Positions 9,406-18,591 of a stretch of 64,000 nt of DNA are shown here, piece by piece. The notes under the pieces were generated by a model that saw only the letters and a list, made by a program, of their open reading frames with translations, made no database searches and was not told the DNA's origin. The DNA comes from JAZKHE01 sp040385525. GTDB taxonomy: Bacteria > Bacteroidota > Bacteroidia > UBA4408. Both the position numbers and the translations under genes were made by a program. Every line of letters starts with the position of its first letter. Position 1 is the first letter of the stretch. Location of the stretch: positions 930,001 to 994,000 of the forward strand of contig JAZKHE010000002.1 in assembly GCA_040385525.1 (NCBI GenBank), given 5' to 3'.

Positions 9406-9410
9406 TTTAA

Positions 9411-9438
9411 AAATCCCCGAAAGGGGATTTTTTGTTTT
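9411..9438 (+). terminator. Rho-independent terminator of icd
   Basis: An 8-bp perfect stem, AAATCCCC (9411-9418) with GGGGATTT (9423-9430), and a GAAA tetraloop, followed by TTTGTTTT. It begins 5 bases after the icd stop codon. Confidence 0.9.
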
Positions 9439-9461
9439 ACATTAATAAAATTGTAAATTAG
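9431..9461 (+). promoter_or_regulatory. Promoter for the TPR protein gene, overlapping the icd terminator T-run
   Basis: TTTG (9431-9434), a 19-nt spacer and TAAATTAG (9454-9461), close to the Bacteroidota consensus TTTG-N19-TAnnTTTG with one substitution in the -7 box. The -33 element is embedded in the T-run of the preceding terminator. The box ends 19 nt before the ATG at 9481. Confidence 0.55.
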
Positions 9462-9480
9462 TTTATTGTTAATTGATTGA

Positions 9481-10308
9481 ATGAAAAACTTTTTTGCAAA
9501 TAAAACAGCTTTTAAAATATGTATTTGTTTATTGCTGTTTTTGTGTTTTCAAAAAAAAGTTTTAGCTCAAAAACAAACAATTCAATTAAACGAAATTGTA
9601 TTGCCAACAACTGCAAATATAGATTTGCTTGATGTTATAAATGCTTACGAATATTACATAAAAGACAAATCAAACAAAGCCTATAAAATTTTAATAAATA
9701 GTAAAAACAATAATTTATACGAAAAATCTTTCTTTCTCGGTTATCTAGAATTAGAAAAAAACAAACCTCAAAAAGCAATCTTAAATTTTAATAATGCAAT
9801 AAGAATTAAAAAAACAGCGAATGTTTTTTTTTATAGAGCTATTGCATTTTCGAGAGTAAAAAATTATAACGCAGCTTTAAGCGATTATCATAATGCGATT
9901 AAGCTCGATTCGTTAATGTATCAAGCTTACAATAACATTGCGCTACTAAAATTAGAAAATCAGGGCACAGGCGATTTACATCAAAGAGATTTGGAACTTT
10001 CTAAAACAATGTTATTAAAGTCTATTGAGCAAGAGCAAAATGATAAAAATGTTTATTTTAATTTAGGTTTAGTTTGCATGAGTTTAAATCAATTTAAAGA
10101 AGCCTTAACGTATTTAAACAAGTCAATTTTAATTGATCCATATTTTGACAAAGCAATTTATTGTAGGGGGTTAACAAAGTATTATTTAAGAAGTTATCCA
10201 GAGGCTTTAGCCGATTTTTATAGTTGTAAAAGCTATAACTACAATGTTGAAATGTGTAATGAATTTATTGTATTAATCGAAAAAATAATAACTGCCTTTG
10301 CGAAATAA
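9481..10308 (+). CDS. Secreted tetratricopeptide repeat protein
   Basis: A 275-residue protein with a lysine-rich n-region and hydrophobic core (residues 1-29, ending L-A-Q), hence exported. The remainder is helical with TPR spacing: about 75-140 (G-Y-L-E-L-E-K-N-K-P-Q-K-A-I-L-N-F-N-N-A-I), 115-150 (A-L-S-D-Y-H-N-A-I-K-L-D) and 185-250 (A-L-T-Y-L-N-K-S-I-L-I-D-P, A-L-A-D-F). TPR arrays are protein-binding scaffolds and no partner is evident. It has its own promoter after the icd terminator and is followed by 112 bases before the peroxidase gene. The function is unknown. Confidence 0.75.
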   Translation: MKNFFANKTAFKICICLLLFLCFQKKVLAQKQTIQLNEIVLPTTANIDLLDVINAYEYYIKDKSNKAYKILINSKNNNLYEKSFFLGYLELEKNKPQKAILNFNNAIRIKKTANVFFYRAIAFSRVKNYNAALSDYHNAIKLDSLMYQAYNNIALLKLENQGTGDLHQRDLELSKTMLLKSIEQEQNDKNVYFNLGLVCMSLNQFKEALTYLNKSILIDPYFDKAIYCRGLTKYYLRSYPEALADFYSCKSYNYNVEMCNEFIVLIEKIITAFAK

Positions 10309-10372
10309 TTTTATTGTTTTGTAGTTTAAATTTAGCCGATTAAACCAGTCGTTTTAAATAAATATATTTAAC

Positions 10373-10406
10373 CTACAATAATTATTAAAAAATTCGGTTA
10401 TTGTAG
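10373..10406. repeat. Inverted repeat immediately upstream of the peroxidase start codon
   Basis: Perfect 9-base arms CTACAATAA (10373-10381) and TTATTGTAG (10398-10406) are separated by 16 bases. The right arm ends 5 bases before the first ATG (10412) of the peroxidase gene. The position suits an operator or an mRNA hairpin over the translation start, but there is no direct evidence for either. Confidence 0.4.
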
Positions 10407-10420
10407 TATAAATGTTTTGT

Positions 10421-11596
10421 ATGAAATTCAGTTTTAAATCTTTGTTAGTTATTTTTTCTGTAGCACTTTTATTTTCTTGCAAAAAAGAAGAAGTCGAAAG
10501 TTCTTATCCTGCTGTAGAAGCAAAGTTTTCGGATAGAATAGATTTAAATAATTTACAAGACTATGAAGGGCAAACAAAACCTGCTTATATTTTAAAAGAT
10601 AATTCTGGATCTAATTCAATAAAAAATTCTGTTGCAACACTAGGCAGAGTTTTGTTTTACGATAAAAATTTATCTGTAAACAATACAATTTCTTGTTCAA
10701 GTTGTCATAAACAATCATTAGCATTTAGCGATAATAATGTTACTAGTATTGGTGTTAATGGGCAAACAGGCAGACATTCAATGCGGCTTGTAAATGCACG
10801 TTTTTCTAATGAAGTAAAATTCTTTTGGGATGAACGAGCAGCTTCTCTTGAGGAACAAACTACTAAACCAATTCAAGATCATGCAGAAATGGGATTTAGC
10901 GGACAAAATGGAGATCCCAGTATTGCAGATTTAATTGAAAAGTTACAAGCATTAGATTATTACAAAGAGTTATTTAAATTTACATTTCTTACCGAAGAAA
11001 TAAGTGAGGCAAAAATTCAGATAGCACTTGCACAGTTTATACGAAGCATACAATCATTCGATTCTAAGTACGATATAGGTAGAGCTTTAGCTCCAAATGA
11101 TGGCGCAAATTTTACAAATTTTTCTGCATTAGAAAATCAAGGGAAAAATTTATTTTTAGCTCCACCACAGTTTGGTGCAGGTGGTAATAGAGTTGGAGGT
11201 GGCGCTGGTTGTGCAGGTTGCCATCAACCGCCTGAATTTGATATTGTTGCAAATACTTTAAATAACGGAGTTGTTTCTGTCGCAGCTAACGCTTCGGCAA
11301 TTGACTTAACTAATACAAAATCACCATCGTTAAGAGATATTTTTGGAACATCAGGAAACTTAAATGGGCAATTAATGCACAATGGAGCATTTACAACTGT
11401 TGCGCAAGTTATAGAACATTATAATAACATTCCTAACGATGCAACGAATACAAATTTAGATCCTAAATTGCGACCTGGAGGACAAACACAAAAGTTACAA
11501 CTTACAGCTGATGAGAAACTTGCTTTAGAAGCTTTTTTAAAAACGCTTAGCGGAACAGATATGTACACAAACGCAAAATGGTCTGATCCGTTTTAA
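10421..11596 (+). CDS. Di-heme cytochrome c peroxidase (MauG/CcpA family), lipoprotein
   Basis: A family of periplasmic enzymes that reduce H2O2 with electrons from cytochrome c, or carry out MauG-like oxidations. Two c-type heme motifs are present, C-S-S-C-H (about 92-96) and C-A-G-C-H (about 264-268), the expected pair for the N- and C-terminal heme domains. The N-terminus ends in L-L-F-S-C-K-K-E-E, a Bacteroidota lipobox. Of two in-frame ATGs (10412, 10421), the second gives the more usual M-K-F start and is used here, giving 391 residues. A 9-base inverted repeat lies directly upstream. The gene converges on the DUF1287 gene with one base between the stop codons. Confidence 0.9.
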   Translation: MKFSFKSLLVIFSVALLFSCKKEEVESSYPAVEAKFSDRIDLNNLQDYEGQTKPAYILKDNSGSNSIKNSVATLGRVLFYDKNLSVNNTISCSSCHKQSLAFSDNNVTSIGVNGQTGRHSMRLVNARFSNEVKFFWDERAASLEEQTTKPIQDHAEMGFSGQNGDPSIADLIEKLQALDYYKELFKFTFLTEEISEAKIQIALAQFIRSIQSFDSKYDIGRALAPNDGANFTNFSALENQGKNLFLAPPQFGAGGNRVGGGAGCAGCHQPPEFDIVANTLNNGVVSVAANASAIDLTNTKSPSLRDIFGTSGNLNGQLMHNGAFTTVAQVIEHYNNIPNDATNTNLDPKLRPGGQTQKLQLTADEKLALEAFLKTLSGTDMYTNAKWSDPF

Positions 11597-11597
11597 A

Positions 11598-12185
11598 TTA
11601 TTTTTTTTCGTAAGTGTAGTGACCAATTATTTTGTAAGCAAATAAAACATCTTCTAAAACTTGTCCTGCGCCAACGTTGTGCACAATTAAATAAATATTG
11701 TCTGGTGTTTTTTTGTTCGATACAATTCCGATGTGGGTAACGTTTGGTCCTAATTCCCAACAAACTATATCTCCTGGCAAGTAATCTGTTGAAGTTTTTG
11801 ATTGAGATTTTACAATTCCTTTTCTCGAAAAAAATGTCATTAAATTAGGAACTCTTCTGTGGTCAATATTTGTATCTGTTTTTTTTAGTCCCCAAGTTTT
11901 TGGATAAAGATTAAAGTTTTTTTTCATGTCTTCGTGCACTTCTTTTTGTAAATCAATGCCTAATTTTCTGTAGGCTCTAATTACAACATCGGTACACACG
12001 CCTTTATCCGCCGGCACATCACCGTTTGGATATGGAATAGAAAAATAAGACGCATCGTATTCTACTTTTTGCTCGGTTAATTTCTCAGCAGAAATAGCTA
12101 ATTTGTTTGCAAAATTATCTTGTGCAAACAAAGCGTTTGCACAAGATAAGATTAGTAATAGTAGAATAAAGTTTTTTATTTTCAT
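11598..12185 (-). CDS. DUF1287 secreted protein (NlpC/P60-like cysteine fold)
   Basis: A 195-residue protein with a signal peptide (M-K-I-K-N-F-I-L-L-L-L..., to A-Q at about 22). The DUF1287 landmarks are D-K-G-V-C-T-D-V-V-I-R-A-Y (about 60-72, with the candidate nucleophile Cys), D-H-R-R-V-P-N, G-D-I-V-C-W and T-H-I-G-I-V (His candidate), plus V-H-N-V-G-A-G. The family resembles cell-wall amidohydrolases of the NlpC/P60 type, but its activity is not established. Its ATG overlaps the stop of the upstream leucine-rich repeat gene by one base (TAATG), so translation is probably coupled. It is the last gene of the surface-protein operon. Confidence 0.85.
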   Translation of the reverse strand: MKIKNFILLLLILSCANALFAQDNFANKLAISAEKLTEQKVEYDASYFSIPYPNGDVPADKGVCTDVVIRAYRKLGIDLQKEVHEDMKKNFNLYPKTWGLKKTDTNIDHRRVPNLMTFFSRKGIVKSQSKTSTDYLPGDIVCWELGPNVTHIGIVSNKKTPDNIYLIVHNVGAGQVLEDVLFAYKIIGHYTYEKK

Positions 12186-14449
12186 TAATCTGTAATAATT
12201 AATTTTTGTGTAGCCGATTTGTTTTCGCTAGCTAGCTTAATAAAATACATTCCATTTTCTAAAACCTCTCTGTTTATTATCACTTCAGTATTTGAATTGC
12301 CTTTTTTAGTATAAACTAACTTTCCGCTAATATCTGTAATAGTAATCAATAATTCCTGATTATTATTTATCCAATTGGCAGGTAATGCAATTTTAGCCTT
12401 ATCATTAAACGGATTAGGAATTACTTTGAACTTGGATTCAGTTGAATTGTGAAATAAGTTTTCTTCATTGCTTAAAATATAAATTTCGGTACTATCAACT
12501 ATGTAATTCACATCTACAATTGAAGTGAAAGTTGCTGTTATAGTTACATCTTGATAAGCAATTTGATTTGTTCCTGGTATGTTTACTAGTACTCTATAAT
12601 TACTAATTGGTAAATTTGTAAATAAGTACTCTCCATTAGCGTTTGTTGTTGTTTGATCTAACATAATTCCTCCAGGATTTTGTTCTAAAGTTATATCTAC
12701 ACCAGGTATTGGATCTCCAACCACGTTAATTTTCCCGAATTGTCCACCTTCATTAATTCTTCCACTTATGCTTCCTGGACCAGAGTATGTTGTTAAACTA
12801 GTTGCATTTATATTTATAGGTGTATCTGTATTGCAAACTAAATTAATATATGATGCTAAATCCCATTGTCTAAAATTACCATTATATGTTCCAGGAGTGT
12901 TTGGATTCGTAACTGAATTTGCTTTGTAGTAAACCAAATAATTACCAGCTTCTAGATTGGTAAAAGTATGTATGTTGGTTGTAATTGTTTCAGTATAAAT
13001 TGTATCCATTCTACTACTTGCAATATTTTGTTTAAATAAATATAGTTTGCCATCGCTTACTGCATTTGAATTAACTGTAATACTACAAACAATAGTTGCA
13101 TTACACCAAACACCAGCGCAATTTGTGCTATAATTTGCAATTGAATCTTTAGCTGCAGTCCAAGCCGCATTCATATTAGCTACATTATCTACTTGTATAC
13201 AAGTTAAATTAGGATTGTTAGCAGCTTGAAAATTTGTAATAGTAGCATTGTTTCCATTTCGAATATTCATACTTGTTAATAGATTATTGTTGCTGAGTAA
13301 ATAAAAAAGAGCCGTATTAGCGGAAACATCCAAACTTGTTAATTGATTTGCCTGACAATCTATATGAGTAAGAGAAGTATTTGCTGAAACAACCAAACTT
13401 GTAATTGAGTTGAAGCCACAGTTCAATTGTACAAGATTTGTATTGGTAGAAACATCCAAACTTGTTAATTGATTCCCAAGACAACTTAAAAAAGCTAGAG
13501 CCGTATTAGCGGAAACATCCAAACTTGTTAACTGATTATTGTCACAGTACAAATTTATAAGAAGAGTATTAGAAGAAACATCCAAACTTGTTATTTGATT
13601 TTGGATGCAAATCAGTGAAATAAGAGCCGTATTAGTAGAAACATTCAAACTTGTTAATTGATTTTCCCTACAATCAAAATCAGTAAGAGCGGTATTAGCG
13701 GAAACATTCAAACTTGTTAATTGATTTCCCCTACAATCAAAATCGGTAAGAGCCGTATTAGCGGAAACATCTAAACTTGTTAATAAATTATTTCTACAAT
13801 AAAAATTAGTAAGAGCTGTATTGTTGGAAAGATCCAAGCTCGTTAATGAATTTGAATTACAATCTAAATAGGTAATAGCTGTAAACTCTTCAATACCTGT
13901 TAAATCGGAAATACCCGCAAAGCTAACATCTATATTGCCTGTATACGTTGCAGCTTCAGTTACTTGTATTTCTCCATCAAGATTCGTGTTAATTAAATTA
14001 TTGGCTAATAAAGCAGCTTTAAAGGTTGTATCAGGAATATTTATGTTTCTAGGTATTGCTGTAATACTGTATTGGTTTGAATTATTACCTGGTTTGCAAA
14101 ACACAATTCTGTGAGGACCAACTCCGCTTAGGGACATTGGAGAACCTAATACAACTGGTGCTCCACAATTAGCATTATATTCCAATAGTCCAGGAGGTAC
14201 TGCTCCTGAAGCAAAATTTAAAATTATACCAACAGAATTAATATCTAATGTTACATTAAATTCAATACAATTTGCTGTAAGTGCGCAGCATGTTTGAGCT
14301 CTAACAACAGCAGGGCTAATCCAAACACTATCAGATTGGCCAGTAAGATTCATTGTAAATGTGGGAGTGCCTGGGTCACAAGCTTGAGAGTAACTTTTAT
14401 TAATTACACTTGTGAGAATCAGCAATAAAATGAATACAATTTTTTTCAT
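12185..14449 (-). CDS. T9SS-exported leucine-rich-repeat surface protein
   Basis: A 754-residue protein with a signal peptide (to about 22) and a Cys-containing N-terminal beta domain (about 23-135). Nine 21-residue leucine-rich repeats follow (202-390, consensus L-T-S-L-D-V-S-x-N-T-A-L-x-x-L-x-C-x-x-N-Q) with a cysteine kept at position 17 in the first eight. A 300-residue C-terminal module (455-754) has two Ig-like/SdrD-B-type domains (the second with G-D-P-I-P-G-V-D-I-T-L-E-Q-N-P-G-G) and a type A T9SS sorting domain (I-P-N-P-F-N-D...G-M-Y-F-I-K-L...K-L-I-I-T-D). The protein is therefore expected to be anchored on or released from the cell surface. It lies 10 bases after the beta-helix protein and is translationally coupled to DUF1287. 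LRR proteins of this kind are often adhesins; the ligand is unknown. Confidence 0.88.
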   Translation of the reverse strand: MKKIVFILLLILTSVINKSYSQACDPGTPTFTMNLTGQSDSVWISPAVVRAQTCCALTANCIEFNVTLDINSVGIILNFASGAVPPGLLEYNANCGAPVVLGSPMSLSGVGPHRIVFCKPGNNSNQYSITAIPRNINIPDTTFKAALLANNLINTNLDGEIQVTEAATYTGNIDVSFAGISDLTGIEEFTAITYLDCNSNSLTSLDLSNNTALTNFYCRNNLLTSLDVSANTALTDFDCRGNQLTSLNVSANTALTDFDCRENQLTSLNVSTNTALISLICIQNQITSLDVSSNTLLINLYCDNNQLTSLDVSANTALAFLSCLGNQLTSLDVSTNTNLVQLNCGFNSITSLVVSANTSLTHIDCQANQLTSLDVSANTALFYLLSNNNLLTSMNIRNGNNATITNFQAANNPNLTCIQVDNVANMNAAWTAAKDSIANYSTNCAGVWCNATIVCSITVNSNAVSDGKLYLFKQNIASSRMDTIYTETITTNIHTFTNLEAGNYLVYYKANSVTNPNTPGTYNGNFRQWDLASYINLVCNTDTPININATSLTTYSGPGSISGRINEGGQFGKINVVGDPIPGVDITLEQNPGGIMLDQTTTNANGEYLFTNLPISNYRVLVNIPGTNQIAYQDVTITATFTSIVDVNYIVDSTEIYILSNEENLFHNSTESKFKVIPNPFNDKAKIALPANWINNNQELLITITDISGKLVYTKKGNSNTEVIINREVLENGMYFIKLASENKSATQKLIITD
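13280..13846 (-). repeat. Nine tandem 63-bp leucine-rich repeat units within the surface-protein gene
   Basis: Nine back-to-back 21-codon units encode residues 202-390. The units are recognisable in DNA as recurrent copies of the reverse complement of CAAACTTGTTAATTGATT. Length change by recombination is likely but cannot be seen in a single sequence. Confidence 0.85.
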
Positions 14450-14459
14450 GCTTTTTTTA

Positions 14460-17400
14460 TTAGTTAATGATTATAATTTTTTGTGTTACTATTTTGGTTT
14501 CGCTTTGTATTTTAACAAAGTACAATCCGTTTTCTAAATTATTACGTTTTAAAGTTACTTTAGATTTGTTTTGTAGCTTAGTTTCATTCACCGTTTTTCC
14601 AGTTATATCAGTAATAGTAAGTGTGATAGCTTCGTTTTCTAACTCGTTAGGTAAAACTAATACAGCTTCGTTGCTAAACGGATTAGGAATTACTAGTATT
14701 GAATTATTTTCTGATGTAGTGTTTTGCATATTTTTAACGCTTAGTGGATATATGCTGTTACTATCAACTACGTAAACTAAATTGCTTACAACGGGTTCGT
14801 CGCTATCAATAGTTACGTCATAATAAGCATCGTGCTCTGTTCCTGGAATACTAACTCTAATACGGTAATCATCTAAAGGTAAATTAGTAAATGAGTATAA
14901 CCCGTTTGCATCACTTTGTGTTTGCGCCACCATTATTCCTCCAGGGTTTTGTTCTAACGAAATATCAACACCCGGAATTGGATCGCCAATTGCATCAATT
15001 TTTCCAAAACCCGTACCTTCTTGTATTTTACCAGATATTGTACCTGGACCACTTAACGCTGATAAACTTGTTGCATTTATATTATTGGTAAATGTGTTTG
15101 CACAAGTTGCAACAATTAACGAAGCGTTAGTCCAGCTGTTTTGATTACCATTAAATGTAGATGGTGTGTTTGGATTGCTCACTGCATTTGGTTTAAAACC
15201 TACTAAATAATTTCCAGCAGGTAAATCAGTAAACGAATAATTAGCCGAACTTAATGTTTGTGTATCCAAAGTATCCATTCGGTTATCGGCTATATTTTGC
15301 TTAAATAAAAATACTGTTCCGTTTGTAACAGCAACAGAATTTACACTAATAGTACCGTTAATTATTGCACCATCAACAATGTTTACTATTATAGGTGTTC
15401 TTGTTGTTTCGCAATAGCCTAATTTTTCTGATACATAAATTGTTATTGTTCCTGTTGCTCCGCCAATAGGAGGATTTGTGAACACAGGTCCTCCAGTAGC
15501 ATTCGAATACCAAAGTAAATTTCCTCCATAGTGTTTAGTAGCTGTAATAGTTGGCAAACCAGCACAAATTGTAACAGGGCTTGCTGCAGTTGGAGGAGTT
15601 GTTAAACCACTTTGACAACCTTCATCAGCACCCATAAATGGAGTAGTTGCATTTCTTAAATCCCCATCAATATCTTGCATAACAGAAGATAAAGCAATTG
15701 CTTTTAAATTTGAATTGGACAAGGATGGTTCGGCTAAATGTAAATTGTAAGGTATAGAAACAGAATTGTTAAACACAACGGTATCTATATTTGAATTTAT
15801 ATTTCTACCTGGCATAGCGTTTCGTAAATCGGTAAGAGTTGCTTTTGCAACGCCTCCAATACTAGCTATAGTTGCGCCATTGGTGTAGATATTATTGTAA
15901 TCAAATTTTTTGCAATAAGTTGTATCAGATAATAAATTTATAAAAATGGGCGCTGAAGTATGATTTACCCTAAAAATATTATTCATAACATTTATTGTGT
16001 CACTAATATTTGAGGCAAAAAACACAGAACCTGCAGCTTTGCTAATAACTGTGTTATGGTATACATTTTTATATCCTGTTGATTGTAGCGAAATACCATC
16101 AAACTCATAACTTACATCGTTATCACCTAAAATCATATTGTTAGAAATTATGCCTCTTGTTGCAGCTGTAGTGTATGATGTAATACCTGATACTACAATT
16201 CCATAATTACCATTTGATTTTGGAGAATTTGAAAAATTAATTTGATTCGCACTAATATTTACAAGAGCTTCACACGTATCGCATTTAATTGCTGTATAGT
16301 CGAAATTGGCTGGAATTGAAGTAGAATTAGTACTAATACTATTGTTAACTATGACTGGCGAAAAATTATTTTTTAATACAATGGCGCTGTTAAGTTGCGA
16401 ATTAAAATTATTGTTGGCAATGTATGTATCAGAACAAAAAAAGTTTGGTTTACCAATGTTTACAATAGCGCTACTTCCATAATAAAGCGAAGAATTTGTA
16501 ATAAATAAATTTTGATTTGGTTGTTGTGCACCTGTAAAACTGCTATAAATTAAAGCTGCTTCATAATTTAAAGAGTTACCCGGATCAAAATTTCCAAAAA
16601 GGTTACAATGATCTATTGTAATGCTTCTGCACCAGTTTACCAAATTAAAAACTTTACCTAGGTTACTGCTTGGTGCAGGAGTGTTTGAAAAATTAGTATT
16701 TAAAAAACTTAAATATACTACTGAATCTAAGTGCACTATAAAATTATTACCACTGTTAGTTGACCCAAATTTTAAACTTGGATTGCTTGATGTTGCTTGT
16801 TTTGTAAAAACAACGGTGTTAGTTGAGCTAGAGCCTGGAATATGTGATATCAAAAATTGTTCTTCGTAACTGAATCCATTGTTTTTTGCTTCTAAAGTAA
16901 CAGGAGCGCTAATTCCAGATGCAAGTGCTAATGCTGCATTAGTATAGCTTTTAAAAGTTCGTGCTGCTGGAGGAAAACTTGTATTATTATCTATGTAATA
17001 CACACCACTCATTGTACCGTAACGCTCAAAAGCACCTGCAATAGTAGATGTTTGACGTGTCGTTCCGTGTATATCTGTAGTTACATTTGCAAGTAATGGA
17101 ACACGAATAGCTGCATCATTAATTGCCGATGCAGATAAATTAAGTGTGCTGTAATCGTTGTAAAAAGTAACTTGTTTAAAAATGGAGTTTGCATCTAAAC
17201 CAGTAGCCAAAGTCCAAGCAGAAGGTGTATTTAGAAAAGTACTTCCATTATCAGCAGTTCCTATTCCGTTAAAACCAAAAAAAACATTGTAGTTAGATAC
17301 CATTGTTGTAGCACCGTCTTTATTGATTAACAAAGGAATGGAACCAACTTGCAATAGGTTGTTTTTAAATTCAATATTTGTTGATGAATTAAATTTCGCA

Positions 17401-18455
17401 CAATAATCTTCGCTACCATCAGCAGTAGATCTAATTGTATTGTGATATAATTTTGTGTAATTACAATCTTGTACAAATACACCAATAGCGTCAGAACCTG
17501 GTGACCCACCATTAAGATGAATCATATTGTTTTTTAATGTGCCATAATTTGTTGCATTTGTAAGTGTACCGTTGTTAGAAAACTCAATGTATACGCCATA
17601 TAAATTTCCAACAGGATTGGCGTTATTTATGTATACTTGGTTATTTTCTACAAGGAAATTGGCATCGCAATATGTTAAGCTAATACCTCCAAACATACTT
17701 GTAGGACTAACAATAGCCGTTGGTTTAATGAAATTGTTTTTGATAGAAAAAGTAGAGCAATAATCTAATTTTATTGCATTTTGTTTTTGATTAGTAATGT
17801 TGTTGTTTTCAATTATAATGCCTTGATTACGAATATTTCCCGCACCACTACTGTTTCCATTTACAGTAATAGCAACTTTTCCGCCATCTAACATACAATT
17901 TCGCACAATTAAATTGTCGCAGTTGGTATTGTCGCTTGCAATAAAATCATCAACAAAAATTAAAGAAAATTGAGAATCAAAACTACCGTTGTAATTGCCT
18001 ATAAGACTACAATTTTCAATGCGTATGTTATCTGCATCGTAGTCCAACATAAAAATATTTGAACTACTTGAGCTATTAGTTCTCAAACTTAAATTTTTAA
18101 ACTGAATACTATCAGCACCATATAAATGCAGTAAATATGAGTCGGCGACACTGTTTTCAATAAGAACATCAGTAGAACTTCCGCTTTCTGATTCAAAAGT
18201 TACAGAAAATAAACCGTGACCTAAAAAGGTTGTAATGTTTGTTGCCGACATAGTGTATGGAGAAACACCAGTTCTTATTTTAAAATCAACTGGGCCATCA
18301 ATACCATTTGCTAACAAATCGGCTATAGCTGCGTTCATTGTTAGGTAATTACCTGCGCCAGCTTGGTCAATTATTTTTATACCAGATAAAGGACCTGCTG
18401 CGTGAGTAGTGCTAATTGCTAAAACAAATGCTAAAAAGAGTAGAAGTTTTTTCAT
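14460..18455 (-). CDS. Large T9SS-exported parallel beta-helix surface protein
   Basis: Counted from the ATG at 18453-18455 (M-K-K-L-L-L-F-L...), the protein has 1331 residues with a signal peptide to about residue 20. An upstream in-frame ATG at 18491 is rejected because it lies inside the promoter. Two consecutive right-handed beta-helix regions (about 25-480 and 485-950) each open with a G-x-Y-x-T/S-x-x-A-A-L-A-like stretch and contain many I-x-N-N-x-I rungs; they look like an internal duplication. An Ig-like domain (P-V-T-I-C-A-G...) follows. The last 300 residues are the same module as in the leucine-rich-repeat neighbour (G-D-P-I-P-G-V-D-I-S-L-E-Q, then the T9SS domain). Beta-helix surface proteins are usually adhesins or polysaccharide-active; no catalytic residues are evident. 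It heads a three-gene operon with the genes to its left. Confidence 0.87.
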   Translation of the reverse strand: MKKLLLFLAFVLAISTTHAAGPLSGIKIIDQAGAGNYLTMNAAIADLLANGIDGPVDFKIRTGVSPYTMSATNITTFLGHGLFSVTFESESGSSTDVLIENSVADSYLLHLYGADSIQFKNLSLRTNSSSSSNIFMLDYDADNIRIENCSLIGNYNGSFDSQFSLIFVDDFIASDNTNCDNLIVRNCMLDGGKVAITVNGNSSGAGNIRNQGIIIENNNITNQKQNAIKLDYCSTFSIKNNFIKPTAIVSPTSMFGGISLTYCDANFLVENNQVYINNANPVGNLYGVYIEFSNNGTLTNATNYGTLKNNMIHLNGGSPGSDAIGVFVQDCNYTKLYHNTIRSTADGSEDYCAKFNSSTNIEFKNNLLQVGSIPLLINKDGATTMVSNYNVFFGFNGIGTADNGSTFLNTPSAWTLATGLDANSIFKQVTFYNDYSTLNLSASAINDAAIRVPLLANVTTDIHGTTRQTSTIAGAFERYGTMSGVYYIDNNTSFPPAARTFKSYTNAALALASGISAPVTLEAKNNGFSYEEQFLISHIPGSSSTNTVVFTKQATSSNPSLKFGSTNSGNNFIVHLDSVVYLSFLNTNFSNTPAPSSNLGKVFNLVNWCRSITIDHCNLFGNFDPGNSLNYEAALIYSSFTGAQQPNQNLFITNSSLYYGSSAIVNIGKPNFFCSDTYIANNNFNSQLNSAIVLKNNFSPVIVNNSISTNSTSIPANFDYTAIKCDTCEALVNISANQINFSNSPKSNGNYGIVVSGITSYTTAATRGIISNNMILGDNDVSYEFDGISLQSTGYKNVYHNTVISKAAGSVFFASNISDTINVMNNIFRVNHTSAPIFINLLSDTTYCKKFDYNNIYTNGATIASIGGVAKATLTDLRNAMPGRNINSNIDTVVFNNSVSIPYNLHLAEPSLSNSNLKAIALSSVMQDIDGDLRNATTPFMGADEGCQSGLTTPPTAASPVTICAGLPTITATKHYGGNLLWYSNATGGPVFTNPPIGGATGTITIYVSEKLGYCETTRTPIIVNIVDGAIINGTISVNSVAVTNGTVFLFKQNIADNRMDTLDTQTLSSANYSFTDLPAGNYLVGFKPNAVSNPNTPSTFNGNQNSWTNASLIVATCANTFTNNINATSLSALSGPGTISGKIQEGTGFGKIDAIGDPIPGVDISLEQNPGGIMVAQTQSDANGLYSFTNLPLDDYRIRVSIPGTEHDAYYDVTIDSDEPVVSNLVYVVDSNSIYPLSVKNMQNTTSENNSILVIPNPFSNEAVLVLPNELENEAITLTITDITGKTVNETKLQNKSKVTLKRNNLENGLYFVKIQSETKIVTQKIIIIN

Positions 18456-18484
18456 GGCTAATGAAGATGAATTGTAAATATTTG

Positions 18485-18569
18485 TAGACAAAAATACGAT
18501 AATTCTTCACAAAACCAAGCAATAGTTGATAATTTTGAAATAAAAAAATCCCGCTTTTGGCGGGATTTT
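18485..18569. repeat. Copy 1 of an 85-bp duplicated terminator-promoter cassette
   Basis: About 77 of 85 positions are identical to 21833-21917, with no gaps; the last 43 bases, holding the hairpin, are identical. Each copy contains, reading leftwards, the terminator of the gene on its right and the promoter of the gene on its left. Confidence 0.9.
18489..18518 (-). promoter_or_regulatory. Promoter of the beta-helix/LRR/DUF1287 operon
   Basis: On the minus strand: CTTG (TTG at 18516-18518), a 19-nt spacer, then TATTTTTG (18489-18496), an exact match to TAnnTTTG. Transcription should start near 18485, giving a leader of about 30 nt before the ATG at 18455. Confidence 0.7.
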
Positions 18570-18570
18570 T
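18544..18570 (-). terminator. Rho-independent terminator of the BspA-type gene
   Basis: An 11-bp perfect stem, AAAAATCCCGC (18544-18554) with GCGGGATTTTT (18560-18570), and a 5-nt loop, flanked by A/T runs on both sides. It lies 21 bases past the stop codon of the gene on its right. Confidence 0.9.
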
Positions 18571-18591
18571 AATTATAATTTGTTGTTGGTT

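Noticed and set aside
13280..13846. Regularly spaced repeats that could suggest a CRISPR array
   Set aside because: The 63-bp unit has no unique spacers and keeps one reading frame; it encodes leucine-rich repeats.
18456..18491. Upstream ATG (18491) for the beta-helix protein
   Set aside because: It overlaps the exact -7 box at 18489-18496, so it would lie before the transcription start, and it places 12 residues ahead of a complete signal peptide.
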